From contig CM053251.1 of NCBI GenBank assembly GCA_028583405.1, positions 5,614,983 through 5,678,982 on the forward strand: 64,000 nt of DNA, written 5' to 3'. Below, in pieces: positions 45,847-60,991 of the stretch. Source of the stretch: Pogonophryne albipinna. Lineage: Eukaryota > Chordata > Actinopteri > Perciformes > Artedidraconidae. The translations under genes were made by a program, and so were the position numbers. Below the pieces are notes generated by a model, which saw only the letters and a program-made list of their open reading frames with translations, ran no database searches and was not told the DNA's origin. The number at the start of each line of letters is the position of its first letter. The stretch's first letter is position 1.

Positions 45847-47514
45847 TTATATAAACATAAGTATATGAGGGATGGATTGTTGTTGGTTTTCTTTGTCCAC
45901 TTGTCCACAGGCATCTTCTTCTGCCTCTTCTTCCCTCATAGCAGTGTCACTGTCCTCTGATTCCATCTCAAAATCACTGTCTCCTTTTTGGATGGCAGCA
46001 GAGGTCGTTGGACGCGGGGGATCGCCGTTCCCCCACTTTCTTTGAAGCATGATTTTTTTTGAATAGTCTAATAAATATAAAATCATTGCCAGTGTTATCA
46101 GTTGCAAGTGTGTATTTGTTGTAATAATGACGAAAACATAATACATTTCACAGTAATTATAATAACAGATAAAAACGATTTCCTTAAAAAAGTCCGTCCA
46201 GATTCAATGTTGTTTGCAGAGCCGGCCCGACCCATTAAGCGACATAATGGGCCGCTTAGGGCCCCGCAGCCACTAAGGGCCCCCTAGCAACAACAAATGG
46301 AAAAAAAGTATGTTTCATTAATTTTAATAATTGTTAATATGCCTAGATTGCCTACTCTCAAAGTCATTATATTATTGAGTCAATAATATAATACATTAAC
46401 CGTGCTTTACCTGAACCCCCCCCCCCCCCCGTATCATAGGGCCACACTGCAGCAGGATCTACACCCAAAAGGCGTTTCTTTGCTGGTTAAATCGTGGAGC
46501 CTGCTCATTGTAATAAAGAAAGAACACATTCCTTCTGATGATAATGTTTGGATCCTCTGGATGTCTGAGGGTTTGCACCATTATGCCTACACGGTATCCA
46601 GCAGGCCTTCTCATGTAGAACAGTCCACAGAGCACTAAGAAGTTGACAACGTCTGGACTTATAAAAACGAGCGAGTACATGATGAAGGAAACCATCAGCA
46701 GTGCTGCCCCAATAACTAAGACTAATGTGTGGTTAATGCACAGGCCAACAAATTGCATCAAGGAAAGAGCGACTGCAATCCCTGATTTGGCCACTGAAAA
46801 TGTTACTGAAGCAGCTCCCATCAGCTCGGGACCAACGGCAACTATCCTTCGCCTTGCGCCTGAACATGTAGATGAAAATCCTTTCAGTACCTTGGGCGCA
46901 GCAGCGACTATCCATCTATATGCCACGGAATAAATAGATGAAAAAACATTAGGACTAACACCTACTATTCTGTATACAGTTGTAGATCCTACCAACGGCG
47001 TAAAACTACCAGAAATTCTTCTTCGAGCTAAAGGAATAATGACTATAATCCCTAAAAGAGTAACTCCTCCTATCACATATCTATTTCCAATCATGTATGT
47101 GATGTGAGCTCTCAGCTGTTCAAGTAGAGGAAGTCCACCTCCATTTGGGGTCTGAGGGGGCTGAGGCATCCAATGAAGCCTGAGCAACCTGACAGCCTCA
47201 CTGTGATGAACCTGTTGTGTTCCCTGACCACCCTGGACACAAGGGAGGAAAGTGCTAATGGGAGCATTTCTCCAGACTTGTGTGAAAGGCCAGTTGTTGT
47301 GTCTGTGACAACAGCAAGTCCGGGAAACTGGAGCAACCTCCTCCAACTCCTCCAACTCCTCTCCTGAGCTTTCTCCTCTTCTTAATTCATGATGCTGAGG
47401 TCTTTGCTGGTTGAACGGGGTCGCTGTGGGAGGACGAGGTCGAACATCCTTCACTCCCTTTGTGACATAAGTGCCCACAACATAACCAAGACAAAGGAAC
47501 ACCATGGCTATCAC
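45847..47514 (-). CDS. Unrecognised multi-pass membrane protein (complete copy)
   Basis: The main exon runs from the ATG at 47512-47514 to a donor-like GG|GTGTAG near 46465 and encodes about 350 residues. Hydrophobic segments lie at about residues 3-17, 147-163, 232-260, 263-285 and 288-302. The stretch between the first and second is long, polar and partly acidic (SSGEELEELEEV), with a Cys triplet. An acidic frame at 45847-46070 (EMESEDSDTAMREEEAEED) probably forms the next exon as a cytosolic tail, but the acceptor is uncertain. I do not recognise the family. It converges on the TRIM in each block. GC-richer sequence at 47600-47770 could be its promoter. Confidence 0.6.
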
Positions 47515-49677
47515 AGGTTATTTGTCTAAGTTTTGAATATGGAATAAAATTAATTAATTATTGTCTCTCTGGAGGATTTTACCGACCGACTGCAGTGTCT
47601 GTCTTCAAAAGTGTCTCGCTGAACACAAATGTTCTAATAGTAGAAGCAAGTAGATCCCTATGACGTCATCGTTCTTCCATCGCATAACTGACGTCACGGT
47701 CCTATTACGTTAGTGCGTCGCTGCTGGTTGCACGTCAAACAGACGGCCCCGCCCCCTTTTACAGGTGAAAACAACAAATCGGCACCGAGCGGAAAAATAT
47801 ACTTTCGTCAAGCTGCTGTGTTGCACTTTAAACAACAAAAAAAGCTCCAGAATTACGAGTTTCTTTACTTCCAATTATTAAAAATAGGACAATAGAAGAA
47901 ATCTTTGGCTTCAGACCGTTCACAGAGATAACGAAAACTGTAAACAAACACTTGATCACAGTTAGCATCAATTATGATACTAATGAGGTTACCGTCAGTC
48001 GTCAAAGTGCACAGTTGTAATGTTAAAAGTCAAGGTGATGAATCTAGATGCAGCATTAAAATATATAACACTTTTAAAGTCAAAGGAATTGTTGTTTTGT
48101 GTTATTTTGTTCAAGTGTTGTTTGCCACTCGTTCACTGTTAGGCCTACTCTGAAAGGACATCGATCCCCTTTCCCTCACTGACCATCCTACCTGGGCTTC
48201 ATGTTGAAAAAATGCACGGTCCTGTTCTTGCAGCATTCGTAGCCTACTTACCGTCAGCCAAATGACACCAGATACATTCATCCTACGACTCGAGTAGCGC
48301 GACCACAACGTAGGGGAAAGTACCCGGATGGGTTGCTCTCAATATTGATTGGGTGGTTGAAGAAAAAAAAATGTAAACTATTATTAAGTACGATGCTTAT
48401 TATTATTATACATAAATCATTTAAATGCATGTTTAGCTTGTTACCAATTAGTTTATTAAATAGATTTACAGACTTAAAAGCTGATCAGATTAATTAACTA
48501 TAGTGTAATGTGTCATCAAAAAGTGACAAATGTGTTACAATGACCAACGAACCGTCCGTCTTTCTGAATCTGATCACCATGATCAAGTGTAAAACTGATA
48601 CCTCTCTATATTGGATGGCAACAGTTTACTTCTAATCACTTAAAACTATATTCAGGCAATATGCATTTGATAAACAAAGTATTAAGCCACACACATTCAC
48701 TTGTTTCTAACACACTGGTGAGAAAGATCGATACATATTTAGCTGGTTCTGCTGTCATTTAAAAAACTTTTGGAAGGAGGCATGAACTGGAAATGTTTGA
48801 GAATGTTCCTGGATAAATGATTACCAACATTGACATGCTTTTATTGCCAATTAAAATGTGAACCAAACCAACACTGTACTGAAAGAGTTGCAGCACACAG
48901 TGTAAGGATGAAGGAAGGGCTGAACCGGCTCCTCCTCTCCTAAATGAGACACTCTACCCTCACCAAAAAAGTTCTAAATAGTGTCTGTTTTGACTGGGCC
49001 TGTGAGTTTATAATGATCCACGTACCCTCAAACAGTCACCAAAATATCATACTAGATATAAACAACTCTACAGCTTTGTGTCAAGACTATAGTTTATTGA
49101 TTTTAAGAGATGATGCCTCTGAGACCGCTAATCTTCTTGGCGTCCACACAAGTAAAAGGCATGGCATGATTAAATACAAGCTTATCCTAAAAGTTAAAAT
49201 AGTACATTCTGAAACGTTAGATGTTTATTTTCAAACAATATTCATTATAATTTGAGCATTACATTCTTGGCTTCTTCCCAGAAGGATCAGAAGGCTCCCA
49301 TTGTCATTGTTCATTATGCTTCATCTGTTCGTGTTGCATTTGTTCCTGGTTCACATTATTTACAGAGCTTGGAGCCTGACAGGACAGTCGTGTGATGTAT
49401 TGCGTGAATGTGGTGATCCCAAACCCATCCAGTCTCAAAGTAAGGCAACAGTTCTACAATGCATTTAAAAACAAACTAGTACAGGTGTTGAAGGGTTCTG
49501 ATGTTTTCTGATTAGAAAAGTGGACGGCTGATGCAAAGTCTGGATCAATGTGAACAAAGCTCGGCCCGGATTAAGTGCTGATAAGGCAAACAACATTTTG
49601 TGAGTATAAATAAGCAGATCTATTCCGAGGAACACAACATTAGTACATCTGAATAAGGGACGTTAGGTGTGACGAGT
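47515..49677. other. Intergenic region before acadm
   Basis: The left 250 bases may be the promoter of the membrane-protein gene. The remainder is AT-rich with no splice-supported coding frame. The part next to 49677 should hold the acadm 3' UTR. Confidence 0.5.
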
Positions 49678-52600
49678 TCACTTCTTGTATTTTCCCAGGA
49701 GTTCTCGGGCAATAATCATCCTCTGGATTTGAGCTGTGCCCTCGTAGATCTGCAAAGGAAATAAAATAACATTTAGAAAAGTTATTCTAACGACCTCAGC
49801 CATTAGCAAATAGGTGCACAACATCCAGGGCTTGAAATGTTTTATAAACGTCCCGAAATACAATTTAAACCATTCCAAAGTTGAGTGTGTGTACAATAGT
49901 TCTTTTGAATGGAGGCTTTACCGGAGGTCATTAAAACAAGTCTGTTGTTACACTTCTGCACCTCTTGCAGTATCAACTACATTTACACTAGGGATGGGTA
50001 CCGAGCCCCCGTATTAAAGGGGCCCCGGGGCTGAATTATTAAAGACCGTGGTACCGTTAAGCTCCGACGTTATCGGTCTTTTTATCGGTACTGGAGACAT
50101 GTAGAAACATGTCATATGTCTTATTGCTACATAAACATTACATTCCAGTTTTAGTTTCGCCAACTCTATTTCTAATATGCAAAAAAACTACAAAATGCGT
50201 CTATGATGTATTTTCGATCAGACGAGATCTCTCTCCCCCGTCTGTGTGCGAGGGGGCGTGGCAGTTTACACACACGCAGCTGCTACATGCAGCAACACAC
50301 ACACGGCGGGGATGGCGGAGAGAACGCGCTACGAGGTGTGGTTCAACTTTACCCGTCTCGATGTGGAGAATGCTCGTTACAAAAAGTGGAGTAAGAGTTT
50401 AGCATGGAAGGGCGGTAACACGAGCAATTTGTCTAAACATTTAGCAAAAGTGCTCCACATTCAGACGGAGGAATGCACCGGGTTCGACTGTCTTTCTAGC
50501 AGCTCTGTAGCCCCATCCACGAGTTACGTTTCCACGTCAGGTATGTTATGTATCCTGAATCTTCCTCCAGAAGAACCGTTAGGCCTTTGGCAGCATACCT
50601 GTCTGCCCCACCTGTGTTGCTCTGTACTAATGTATTTATGCAGTAAATACTTGTTTTTTGTTTGTTTTTTACAGTTCTGTAAGTTCACATTATTAGCAAT
50701 TTGTTTAGTTAATTTACCTTTATATAAGATAAGAGTACCGTTAAAGGACCGGATCGATAAGCGGTATCGATAAAAGTAGTAGTACCGTTAACCTTAACGG
50801 TACCCATCCCTAATTTACAATGAATAGTCTTCTTTTCTAGATGTCCTTAGGTGCAATCCCTGAAACATCAGCACCCACCTGGTAGATCTTGGCGTCTCTC
50901 ATCAGCTTCTCCACGGGGTATTCGCTGTTGAAACCGTTTCCTCCGAACACCTGCACGGCGTCAGAGGCCACCTGGTTGGCGATGTCTCCGGCGAAGGCCT
51001 TGGCGATGGAGGCGTAGTACGTGTTCCTGCGGCCCTGGTCCACTTCCCAGGCCGAGCGCTGGTACGCCATCCGGGCCAACTCCACCTTCATGGCCATCTC
51101 AGCCAGGATGAAGGACACGGCCTGGTGCTGTTGGACAGGAGGAGACAGAGGGGCCTGTTAGTCGTCTCCTCACCTTTTAAGACTATGCCTGAAACTAAAG
51201 CTAAAACAAGCAGCGAAAAATAAAATAAAAAATGATATCCTATAAGAAAATCATTTCAACTGAAACGAAATGATCTGATTCAAAACTAGTAAAAATGAAA
51301 ATAAAAAAGCTGTTTGATTTTTGAGCTTAAATATATTAGTACAGTATAATTTTCTGTGAATTTCAATAACATTGATCCCAAGAAATGGTACAAACAAGAC
51401 ACTCCAGGAGATGGCGCTATGCTTCATTTATCAAAGTTAATCCCTGCTGTTTTTCATATGCAATCTAGTCTCCTGGAATTCAATGACAAGAGCAAGATGT
51501 ATTTATTTATTCTTTCAGCACTCTTCAGTAAATTCTGTAATCCATTGAACTACAAATGGGATGTATCGGTGTTATAAGCCTGTGATGGAACGTGTGGTTT
51601 TCTGCTGATGAATGAAATGAAGAGAACCAACCTCAGCAATAACTTTTCCGAAGGTCTTCCTCTCCATTGCGTAGTTGGTTGCTTCATCAAGCGCCCTCTG
51701 TGCCAGACCTGTGGCTCCTGCTGCCACCTGCAAAGCAATACTTACATTAGCATCACAGATACATGTCTTCAGTGATAAATAAACATTAGCATGAACCGTT
51801 TGGTATCCAATTGTTTGCATGTAGCAATATAATATCAGATATGAGATGTAAAACAAGAGACATGGTGCTACAAATGTCAAGTTCAGTTCCAGTTAGGAGA
51901 CTTACCGGTGGCCTTGTGTTGTCGAAGGCCCCCATGGCAATTTTGAATCCGGACCCCTCTCCGATCAGGACGTTCTCCTTCGGTATCCTCACATCCTCAA
52001 AAGTGATGCCTCTGGTATCGGAGCACCTCTGGCCCATGTTTATCTCCTACAAGCACAAAACAGACGAAAGCCCTGTTATCTTGTGGTGTGCATATCACAG
52101 TGAGAAACACCGGGAGGATGGGACCACTCTGACTGGATAGCAGATGTTTTCCTATCAATTCAAATCTAATGTTATTTTATACAAATACACAACATTAGTC
52201 TGGAGTTCATAAGGAGCTCACAAGGAGACAAATAATAAGTCTCAAAGCAGAGGGACATTTAGCAAGATTCTGTCTCTAGAAAGAACGTTCAAAGTACGGG
52301 TGAATTATATATATTTAGGGGATTTTAAACAATAACATTCAAAATAATTCCTTTGGCGTCTTGGGGATAGGTGACTTTTCCCAGGTAAATTGTAAAAATG
52401 GCATCGGTTTGTATATTCTGCTACTTCCTAAAATGTACTATCACAGCTTTTGGAGCACACATGCAACGTTGCAAAGTACCATTACTACATTTAGCTATGG
52501 ATAAAACTACATTCCTAGAACAATTGAGCCTCATCTTACCTTCCTTCCTACTATAATTCCAGGAGTGTCAGCCTCCACAATGAAGCCAGTGAAAGCCTTG

Positions 52601-55600
52601 CTGGTAGGACATTTAGGATCTGGGTTAGACCGGGCCAGGAGGAAGTACCTAGGAGGATAAGAGACGTAGAAAAGTTAAAAAATAAACTTAGAGCAACAGA
52701 CAGATGTATGTGTATTTATGAGTTTTATGGATATACGTATATATGCATATCAGTTGACAGGTTATTAGGTACACCTAGCTTAAACTAAAGCAGTCTAATA
52801 CAAAGTCCTTCAATAAAGCCTCCTTTAACCAAAGTTATCATGCTCAGACTTCGTTGCATCACAAACTAGGAATGTCAGTCAATTTAAATATTTAATCGCA
52901 CTTTAAAAAAAAAAATTAATCTGTTCTAAATGCACATTTTTAATACTCTTATCAACATATGAGTGGACAAATAAAACACACACACACTAAGAGAAACAGT
53001 ACATACCAGTTTGCTTTCCCGCCATTGGTGATCCACATCTTCTGCCCGTTAACAACGTACTCGTCTCCCACCTTCACAGCACGGGTCTTGAGGCTGGCCA
53101 CATCAGAGCCGGCGCCGGGCTCTGTCACACAGTACGCCTGCAGAAAACACCCAGCAGTCAGTTAACCCCGTCAGATCTGAGGCAGGAAAGAGCTATACCT
53201 GTTTTCACGTTGTGTTATTTGTGATCTTTGCATTAATACAAATAACACAGTGAATGATTTACATAGGGCAGTGGCTATTCATTTGTTCTGTCATTTACAT
53301 CCTTGGATGAAGAATTGTTTACACATAAACAGACTATTTTTTGAATATGTGTGCCATCAACATCAACAAGCCTGACTACGCCAGTGTTATTTCTCATACT
53401 TACACACATGAGAGGCTCCTCCATCATCCTACCCAGGTATTTACTCTTCTGCGCTTCATTGCCGGCTATAATAACAGGCATTTGCTGTGAGAGAGAAACA
53501 GATGATTAAACGTTGGATTTGCAAATCAGTTTTGAAAAATGACCATCGTAGTGGACTATATTTTTGTGATTTGATTTCAAATAATAAACAGGAAAAACGA
53601 CTACTTACTCCCAGAGAGTTTGCTTCGATAGCGGTCTGTATGCCTGTGCAGCCATAAGCCAACTCCTCTGTGATGAGGCAGTTGTCAAAGATGGTCAAGC
53701 CCATTCCACCTGATTACAAAGGGACAAACATAGTAAGGTGTGTCAAGGTGTTTTTACACAGGCATTAATAAACCTTCACTTCATTTTCAATTAGAAAACA
53801 TTTAAACATACTTAAACTGAGATGCTATTCTTTATTTGTGTGTGGGTATTCAGGCCATCACCTTCAGACTAAATGAATCTGAGACAAGATGAAATAGTCA
53901 ATCAGCAAGTAAATAACATACCATACTCCTGTGGAATGTGGCCGTTAATTAAACCGAGGTCCCATGCTTTCTTGATGATGGGCACAGGATACTGCAAAAC
54001 AGGACATTGAAGAGTTAATCAATCTTTTTAGAAAATAATATGATCACCACTCTCAGGGGACATTCACATTGCACCAGCACAAAACAAATCTTTGAAGGAT
54101 AAATAATAGACCTCTAACAAGGCAAACACAAATCTATGTATTCGCCACATGATAAGGATCGGTGCAAATATTTAAAGATTCAGAGGTTTTAATGCACATA
54201 AGCAACAGTGTAGAAATGGCATAAGATAAGGGGTTCTTCCTTAGCCAATACTACACAGCTCCATAAACCGACAAACAATCTGAACCGTAAACAAACAACA
54301 ACATTGAATAAGATTATAATTGAATATAATCTATTATTTGCATGTATTATACTCACTTCACCACTCCTGTCATACTCCGCTGCAGCAGGGACGATCTCTT
54401 CACGAGCAAACTTCCTCGCCAACTGTTGGAACTCTTTCTGTTGCTCAGACAGCTCTGGGTCAAAGCAGCAAAACACAAAATCAGCAACTTCAAAACTGGT
54501 CATGAATGATAGCGTGACAGGTTTTAATCATCTATTCTACTTCCTTCTCACCAAATGAGAAGCCGAGGGATGTGTTGTTAGATGCAGCAGCACTGGCAGC
54601 AGCGGAGGTCTGCAGCCGGATCCCCGACCGCACGCTGGCTTTGAGAAACTGTGGATGGAAAGGAGGGGAAATCAGCAACAAACTCAGTTTAACAGGACAC
54701 CTCCACACCTCTAACGTTTTCATGAAGAATTTAGTAAAGAGTACAAGCTACCTCATGAATGTTATATGGTCTCGTAAAAAAGAAAATGATATACTCTGCT
54801 ACTTTTTTACCATGGTTTACTTCTCTGCTATGCGTTGTTTTTTTAAATTAATAATAAAGTGTGCATACTTAGTTATTTTTCATTTCTTAATATGTAGGAC
54901 TATTGTCTTCACTTTATCAGCACTATATTTCTGCTGTTGTAATGTACACCCCCCCGTTGTGGGACAAATAAAAATAATTCTGATTCAGAGCTAAGCTACT
55001 TGAAAGTATTCACCTCACAAAGTTTGACAAACATAGAGATCACTGAAATTAATTTAGTTCTGAAGTGAAGGCATAAATATAATCATTAAAGACTTTTCTA
55101 ACGTATTGGGTCAAACATTTTTATAAATATGCAGCACAATAAAAACCGATACACTCATTGCCCAATTGTTTTTCACATCAAGCCATGAGGAAATGAGAAC
55201 ATATGCCCTTGTTTTCATTACAACAGCCCAGCTCACAATGTTTTTGGCTATATTGCTGTAAGAAATGTAGGTTTACATGCCAGAATGTTTAGTTTGATTG
55301 TAGGACACATACGTAACATTTGATGGAAAGTACCATATACCTTGACTATATCCTTTTTAAATGTGGTCAATGTATAATGTTTTAATCATGCACTAATATT
55401 AAAAAGAAAAGTCCTTGTATGTTAAAGAACTGTCTGAAAGAATCGGATACTGATATCCATTACTCGACCTTCGCTGTGTTTCAAAGATGACCAGCTAGCT
55501 GATAATTTGTGCAGAAAGACATACTATTACTTTGCTCATTATGTTTAGCGTTATCTTATCTTACGTAGAGACAATGACGTTGTTTTGTAACGTCGGTTTT

Positions 55601-55797
55601 AAAATGTATTCGAACTGTTGACGCTGTTAGCTAACGTTAGCCGTTGACGTAGTTTAACTTTCCTCTGATTTAAACGAACAATTTAAACATTAGAACAATA
55701 AGACAAGCTGTGTGCATCAAATTAACATAACTACAACTTTTAAAATATGCTGCTGAATTAAAGCTAATTTAAAGACACGTACCTTGTTGAGCAGCAT
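49678..55797 (-). CDS. acadm: Medium-chain acyl-CoA dehydrogenase, mitochondrial
   Basis: Twelve coding exons in minus order: 55783-55797, 54552-54648, 54357-54454, 53922-53991, 53609-53709, 53404-53484, 53007-53137, 52540-52648, 51906-52046, 51632-51727, 50879-51127 and 49678-49749. They sum to 1260 bases, giving 419 residues, close to the 421 of human MCAD. The FAD enzyme makes the first dehydrogenation of C6-C12 acyl-CoAs in mitochondrial beta-oxidation and passes electrons to ETF. Visible signs are an Arg/Ser/Ala-rich presequence ([20 protein letters not shown]), the N-terminal helices ([18 protein letters not shown]), [13 protein letters not shown] and [11 protein letters not shown] of the FAD/substrate middle domain, [30 protein letters not shown], and [10 protein letters not shown] holding the catalytic Glu. 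The last intron carries a hAT insertion. Confidence 0.96.
49989..50812 (+). mobile_element. hAT-type element in the acadm last intron
   Basis: Perfect 15-bp inverted ends, TAGGGATGGGTACCG and its complement, are flanked by ATTTACAC (49981-49988) and ATTTACAA (50813-50820), an 8-bp target duplication with one change. The 824-bp body keeps one BED-like exon and no catalytic region, so it is a deletion derivative. Confidence 0.9.
50312..50540 (+). pseudogene. BED-finger-like first exon of a hAT transposase
   Basis: From the ATG at 50312 the frame reads [14 protein letters not shown], then [18 protein letters not shown], the typical BED-finger C-terminal half, and ends at a good donor (TCAGgtatgt). 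The two Cys expected before the GGNTSNL motif are replaced ([10 protein letters not shown]), so it should not fold as a zinc finger. Confidence 0.6.
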
Positions 55798-55872
55798 TGT
55801 TATGTGTCTTGATAGCACCGACTGCACGTATAACTAGACTGAACACCACCACAACCTTTGTCCCACATATGA

Positions 55873-55912
55873 CAACCAATCACAGCCGCGGGATTGATCA
55901 CGTGTCGTCCCT
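55873..55912 (-). promoter_or_regulatory. acadm promoter with CCAAT and CACGTG elements
   Basis: Just upstream of the start codon are CCAAT (55876-55880) and an E-box CACGTG (55899-55904). The same ACCAATCACAG and GGGATTGATCACGTGTCG words recur upstream of the duplicated exon 1 (61468-61505), so both copies carry the promoter region. Confidence 0.5.
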
Positions 55913-56818
55913 GGGCATGTGGAAAATGACTTTTCCCCCAGTTCCTTACCCAACAAAAACTTTGTATATCCATAGGTATGGAAAATGTTTGGTAACATTG
56001 TGGTACTGACAGCTTGTATTTGTATTGTTACACATGGACACATTAAAACTAAGACTGCGTGATGTAACCCAGCCTAGTATTAGGAATAGTATCCTGGGGA
56101 GATAATTACGTATGTTGTCGTTGACTTTATTTTCCCCTTTACTTATTCAAGAACATATATGATCATATATTTTGTATACTAAAATTGACATCAGGGGTAA
56201 CTTATAAATACAAAAGTACATTAAAAAAAAAAACATCAAGTTTGATTGATTCATACTGTTTTTGATTGTGCTACTATTAAGTTTCGATTCAACCCATTTC
56301 TTTCTTATGTTGAAAGGGGCTATATAAATAAACAAGCCTTGCTTCATAACCAAACATGTCGGGGACTAGCAACCCAGATAAATACTTTTCCATTGATTTG
56401 TCTTAGCATTTCACAAGTGTAGAGCACATAATATCATGAAGTCATTACCTAACAGTCATACATATGATGCTTATTTTGACCCCTAACACCATGCCAACAC
56501 CGCAGTAGGGCAAATTCTGAATGCAGCTGCAAATGTCCTTATACCTAACTAAACAATGTTATGTGCCTTTTAATAGTTCATTCATGTAGAGAGCACAAAT
56601 AGCTTTATATAATACATGAAAACATTGATGGTTAGAATTCATTTGAAGTTAGTGCAGTTTGTTTCTGTTCAGAACTATGCATCAGTTATAATAGTTACAT
56701 ATTGCTTTCTAGGCAGGAAAAGCAAAACATATATATTTTTTAAACTAAAATTGTGGACACAGTAACAAGACAGTTGTGGGGCTTTTGGATTTTATTGACG
56801 TATCAAACAGCTGAACAT
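55913..56818. other. Intergenic region between acadm and rps8
   Basis: The stretch is AT-rich. GGGGCTATATAAATAAACAAGC near 56317 resembles a LINE 3' tail. The rps8 polyadenylation signal lies at the right edge. No gene is seen. Confidence 0.5.
56791..56796 (-). promoter_or_regulatory. rps8 polyadenylation signal
   Basis: AATAAA on the minus strand lies 23 bases after the TAG stop, a short 3' UTR as usual for ribosomal-protein genes. Confidence 0.8.
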
Positions 56819-58850
<2,032 letters not shown>

Positions 58851-58930
58851 TTAATAAAAACAAACATGGATAAAGAAACAGCGGTTAGATCACCACAACT
58901 CACAGGACAATTTCCACAAAGATTTGCTAT

Positions 58931-59010
58931 GCTTGAGCGTCAGTTCTCCAAGGTAAGTTTTCCTCAATTGAATTTGGATCCGCTTATGAGTTTCATCATG
59001 TTGCTCAAGC
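58931..59010 (-). ncRNA. Box C/D snoRNA of undetermined identity, copy 1
   Basis: A perfect 8-bp terminal stem, GCTTGAGC/GCTCAAGC, encloses C box ATGATGA (58993-58999) and D box CTGA (58940-58943). The guide before D is ACTTACCTTGGAGAA, which could pair with the conserved large-subunit rRNA stretch UCUCCAAGGUGAACAG (from memory, allowing one G-U pair). It lies in rps8 intron 1. RPS8 introns are known to host SNORD55 as well, but I cannot confirm that name. Confidence 0.78.
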
Positions 59011-59153
59011 ATTAAAACATTAAAATTCTGCACAGGAGAAGGCATCTGTGTGTGGCAGTAACAAAATAGATATATTCTCAAGTTACACACATGAGTTATG
59101 ATTCTCTACACCGAGCAAGGTCTATGGCAAATGTGTTTCCTTCCACTTACGAG

Positions 59154-59638
<485 letters not shown>

Positions 59639-59720
59639 TTAATAAAAAGAAACATGGATAAAGAAGCAGGGGTTAAATCATCACAACTCACAGGACAATT
59701 TCCACAGAATGATTTGCTAT

Positions 59721-59800
59721 GCTTGAGCGTCAGTTCTCCAAGGTAAGTTTTCCTCAATTGAATTTGGATCCGCTTATGAGTTTCATCATGTTGCTCAAGC
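59721..59800 (-). ncRNA. Box C/D snoRNA of undetermined identity, copy 2
   Basis: It matches the RNA at 58931-59010 over the whole stem, C box, D box and guide. It comes from the same local duplication and is also in rps8 intron 1. Confidence 0.75.
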
Positions 59801-60519
59801 ATAACATTTAAATTCTGAAAACAGATTGACATTATTTGAAGCTTGTTAAATGGACTTCCTCACTTTGTGCAAAACTTTTCATTTAGAAATTAACAAGGAA
59901 AACGTCCAAGTGCCATCAACTCCTGGTTAAATAAAAACAATCTGTATACAAAGCATCTTGCTACATCCAGTTTATCCTATATTCACTTTACTGTTCTAAA
60001 TTAACTTCATAAGCACATGGTTAAACTGGATTAAAGGAGATGTATGATCAAGAAGCTTACATTTTCTACAGTAATTCGGTCTCATAGAACTTAATAGACG
60101 TGTTGCACTTTGTGCATCAATTCTATCTTTAGACATGTAATAATTATCTTAGCTAAATTTGGTAGCAATTTCAAAATCTGTTAAAAATGGTGGCCTTTCA
60201 AGAACCAGCATGCACCTCACGTGTCCAAGATACACTTCCCATTACCGTTCACGTTGATCAGATATAACAAACAAAACCTTACGTTAAATGCCCACAACTT
60301 CCTTCTCAAATAAGTATTCTTATTATTCATCGGGTTCGTTTTAGCAGCTGGACACGATCACTGCCACCCTGCTAAGCTAACTAATACTAGCATGCTACAG
60401 TTAATTCGCAGATAAAACCTCTTGACGCTTTTCATGAACGGCTAACCGGTTAAGTACAAACATCTGAATACTACTGAAATAAGATGCATAGCTCCAACAA
60501 TTGAAACTGCACTGCCAAC

Positions 60520-60560
60520 AAGCAAAGCCATCTTGGAGCCCTCCACACATCCTTTTCAGA
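60520..60560 (-). other. Candidate rps8 first exon
   Basis: On the minus strand CTCCAAGATGG ends with the ATGG that rps8 exon 1 should contribute, in a good initiation context. The next bases are CTTTGC, not GT, so the donor is not consensus. It lies about 1.7 kb upstream of exon 2. This is weak evidence. Confidence 0.2.
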
Positions 60561-60991
60561 ATACTTAACTAAAATATAAAACCTCCAATGCAATCAAAAA
60601 AGATAAAGCTGTATATGTTCAGATAACATTTAGCTTCAATATAGCAAACTATTTTAGATAGATATCTTCGTTAAAACATCAGATGGACAAGGATTCTCCC
60701 TCCGACCAGCGCGTGGGTATTCCTTTGCCAAAACTATACAGCTCCATAAACCAACAAACTAAACCGAAAACAAACTAACAAATTGAATACGATTTAAAAA
60801 AGTAGATGGAGCTGATACTAAAAACTAAGCTATATATGCTACATTTGAACTGGTATATAAAAAGGCATTTGCACACATCACTCACAGACAAAAACAGAAC
60901 AACATTTGTGAAGCTTTAATGTTAATCAATTAAGTTAAGCTACATTTAATGTTACACTGCCACCTATTATTTCCATATATTATATACTCAC

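Larger units (their letters stand above)
36802..47305. repeat. Tandem duplicated block 2 (intact TRIM plus complete membrane gene)
   Basis: It begins at the junction after TGTGTCTG at 36801. At its far end (47305) the sequence continues into the unique 5' part of the membrane gene instead of the GTGGGGACACGG found at the other two junctions. This copy therefore keeps the ancestral right boundary. Confidence 0.8.

Noticed and set aside
46643..46933. Plus-strand 96-codon frame, repeated at 27065 and 36139
   Set aside because: It is a shadow on the opposite strand of the membrane-protein exon; its conservation follows from that gene.
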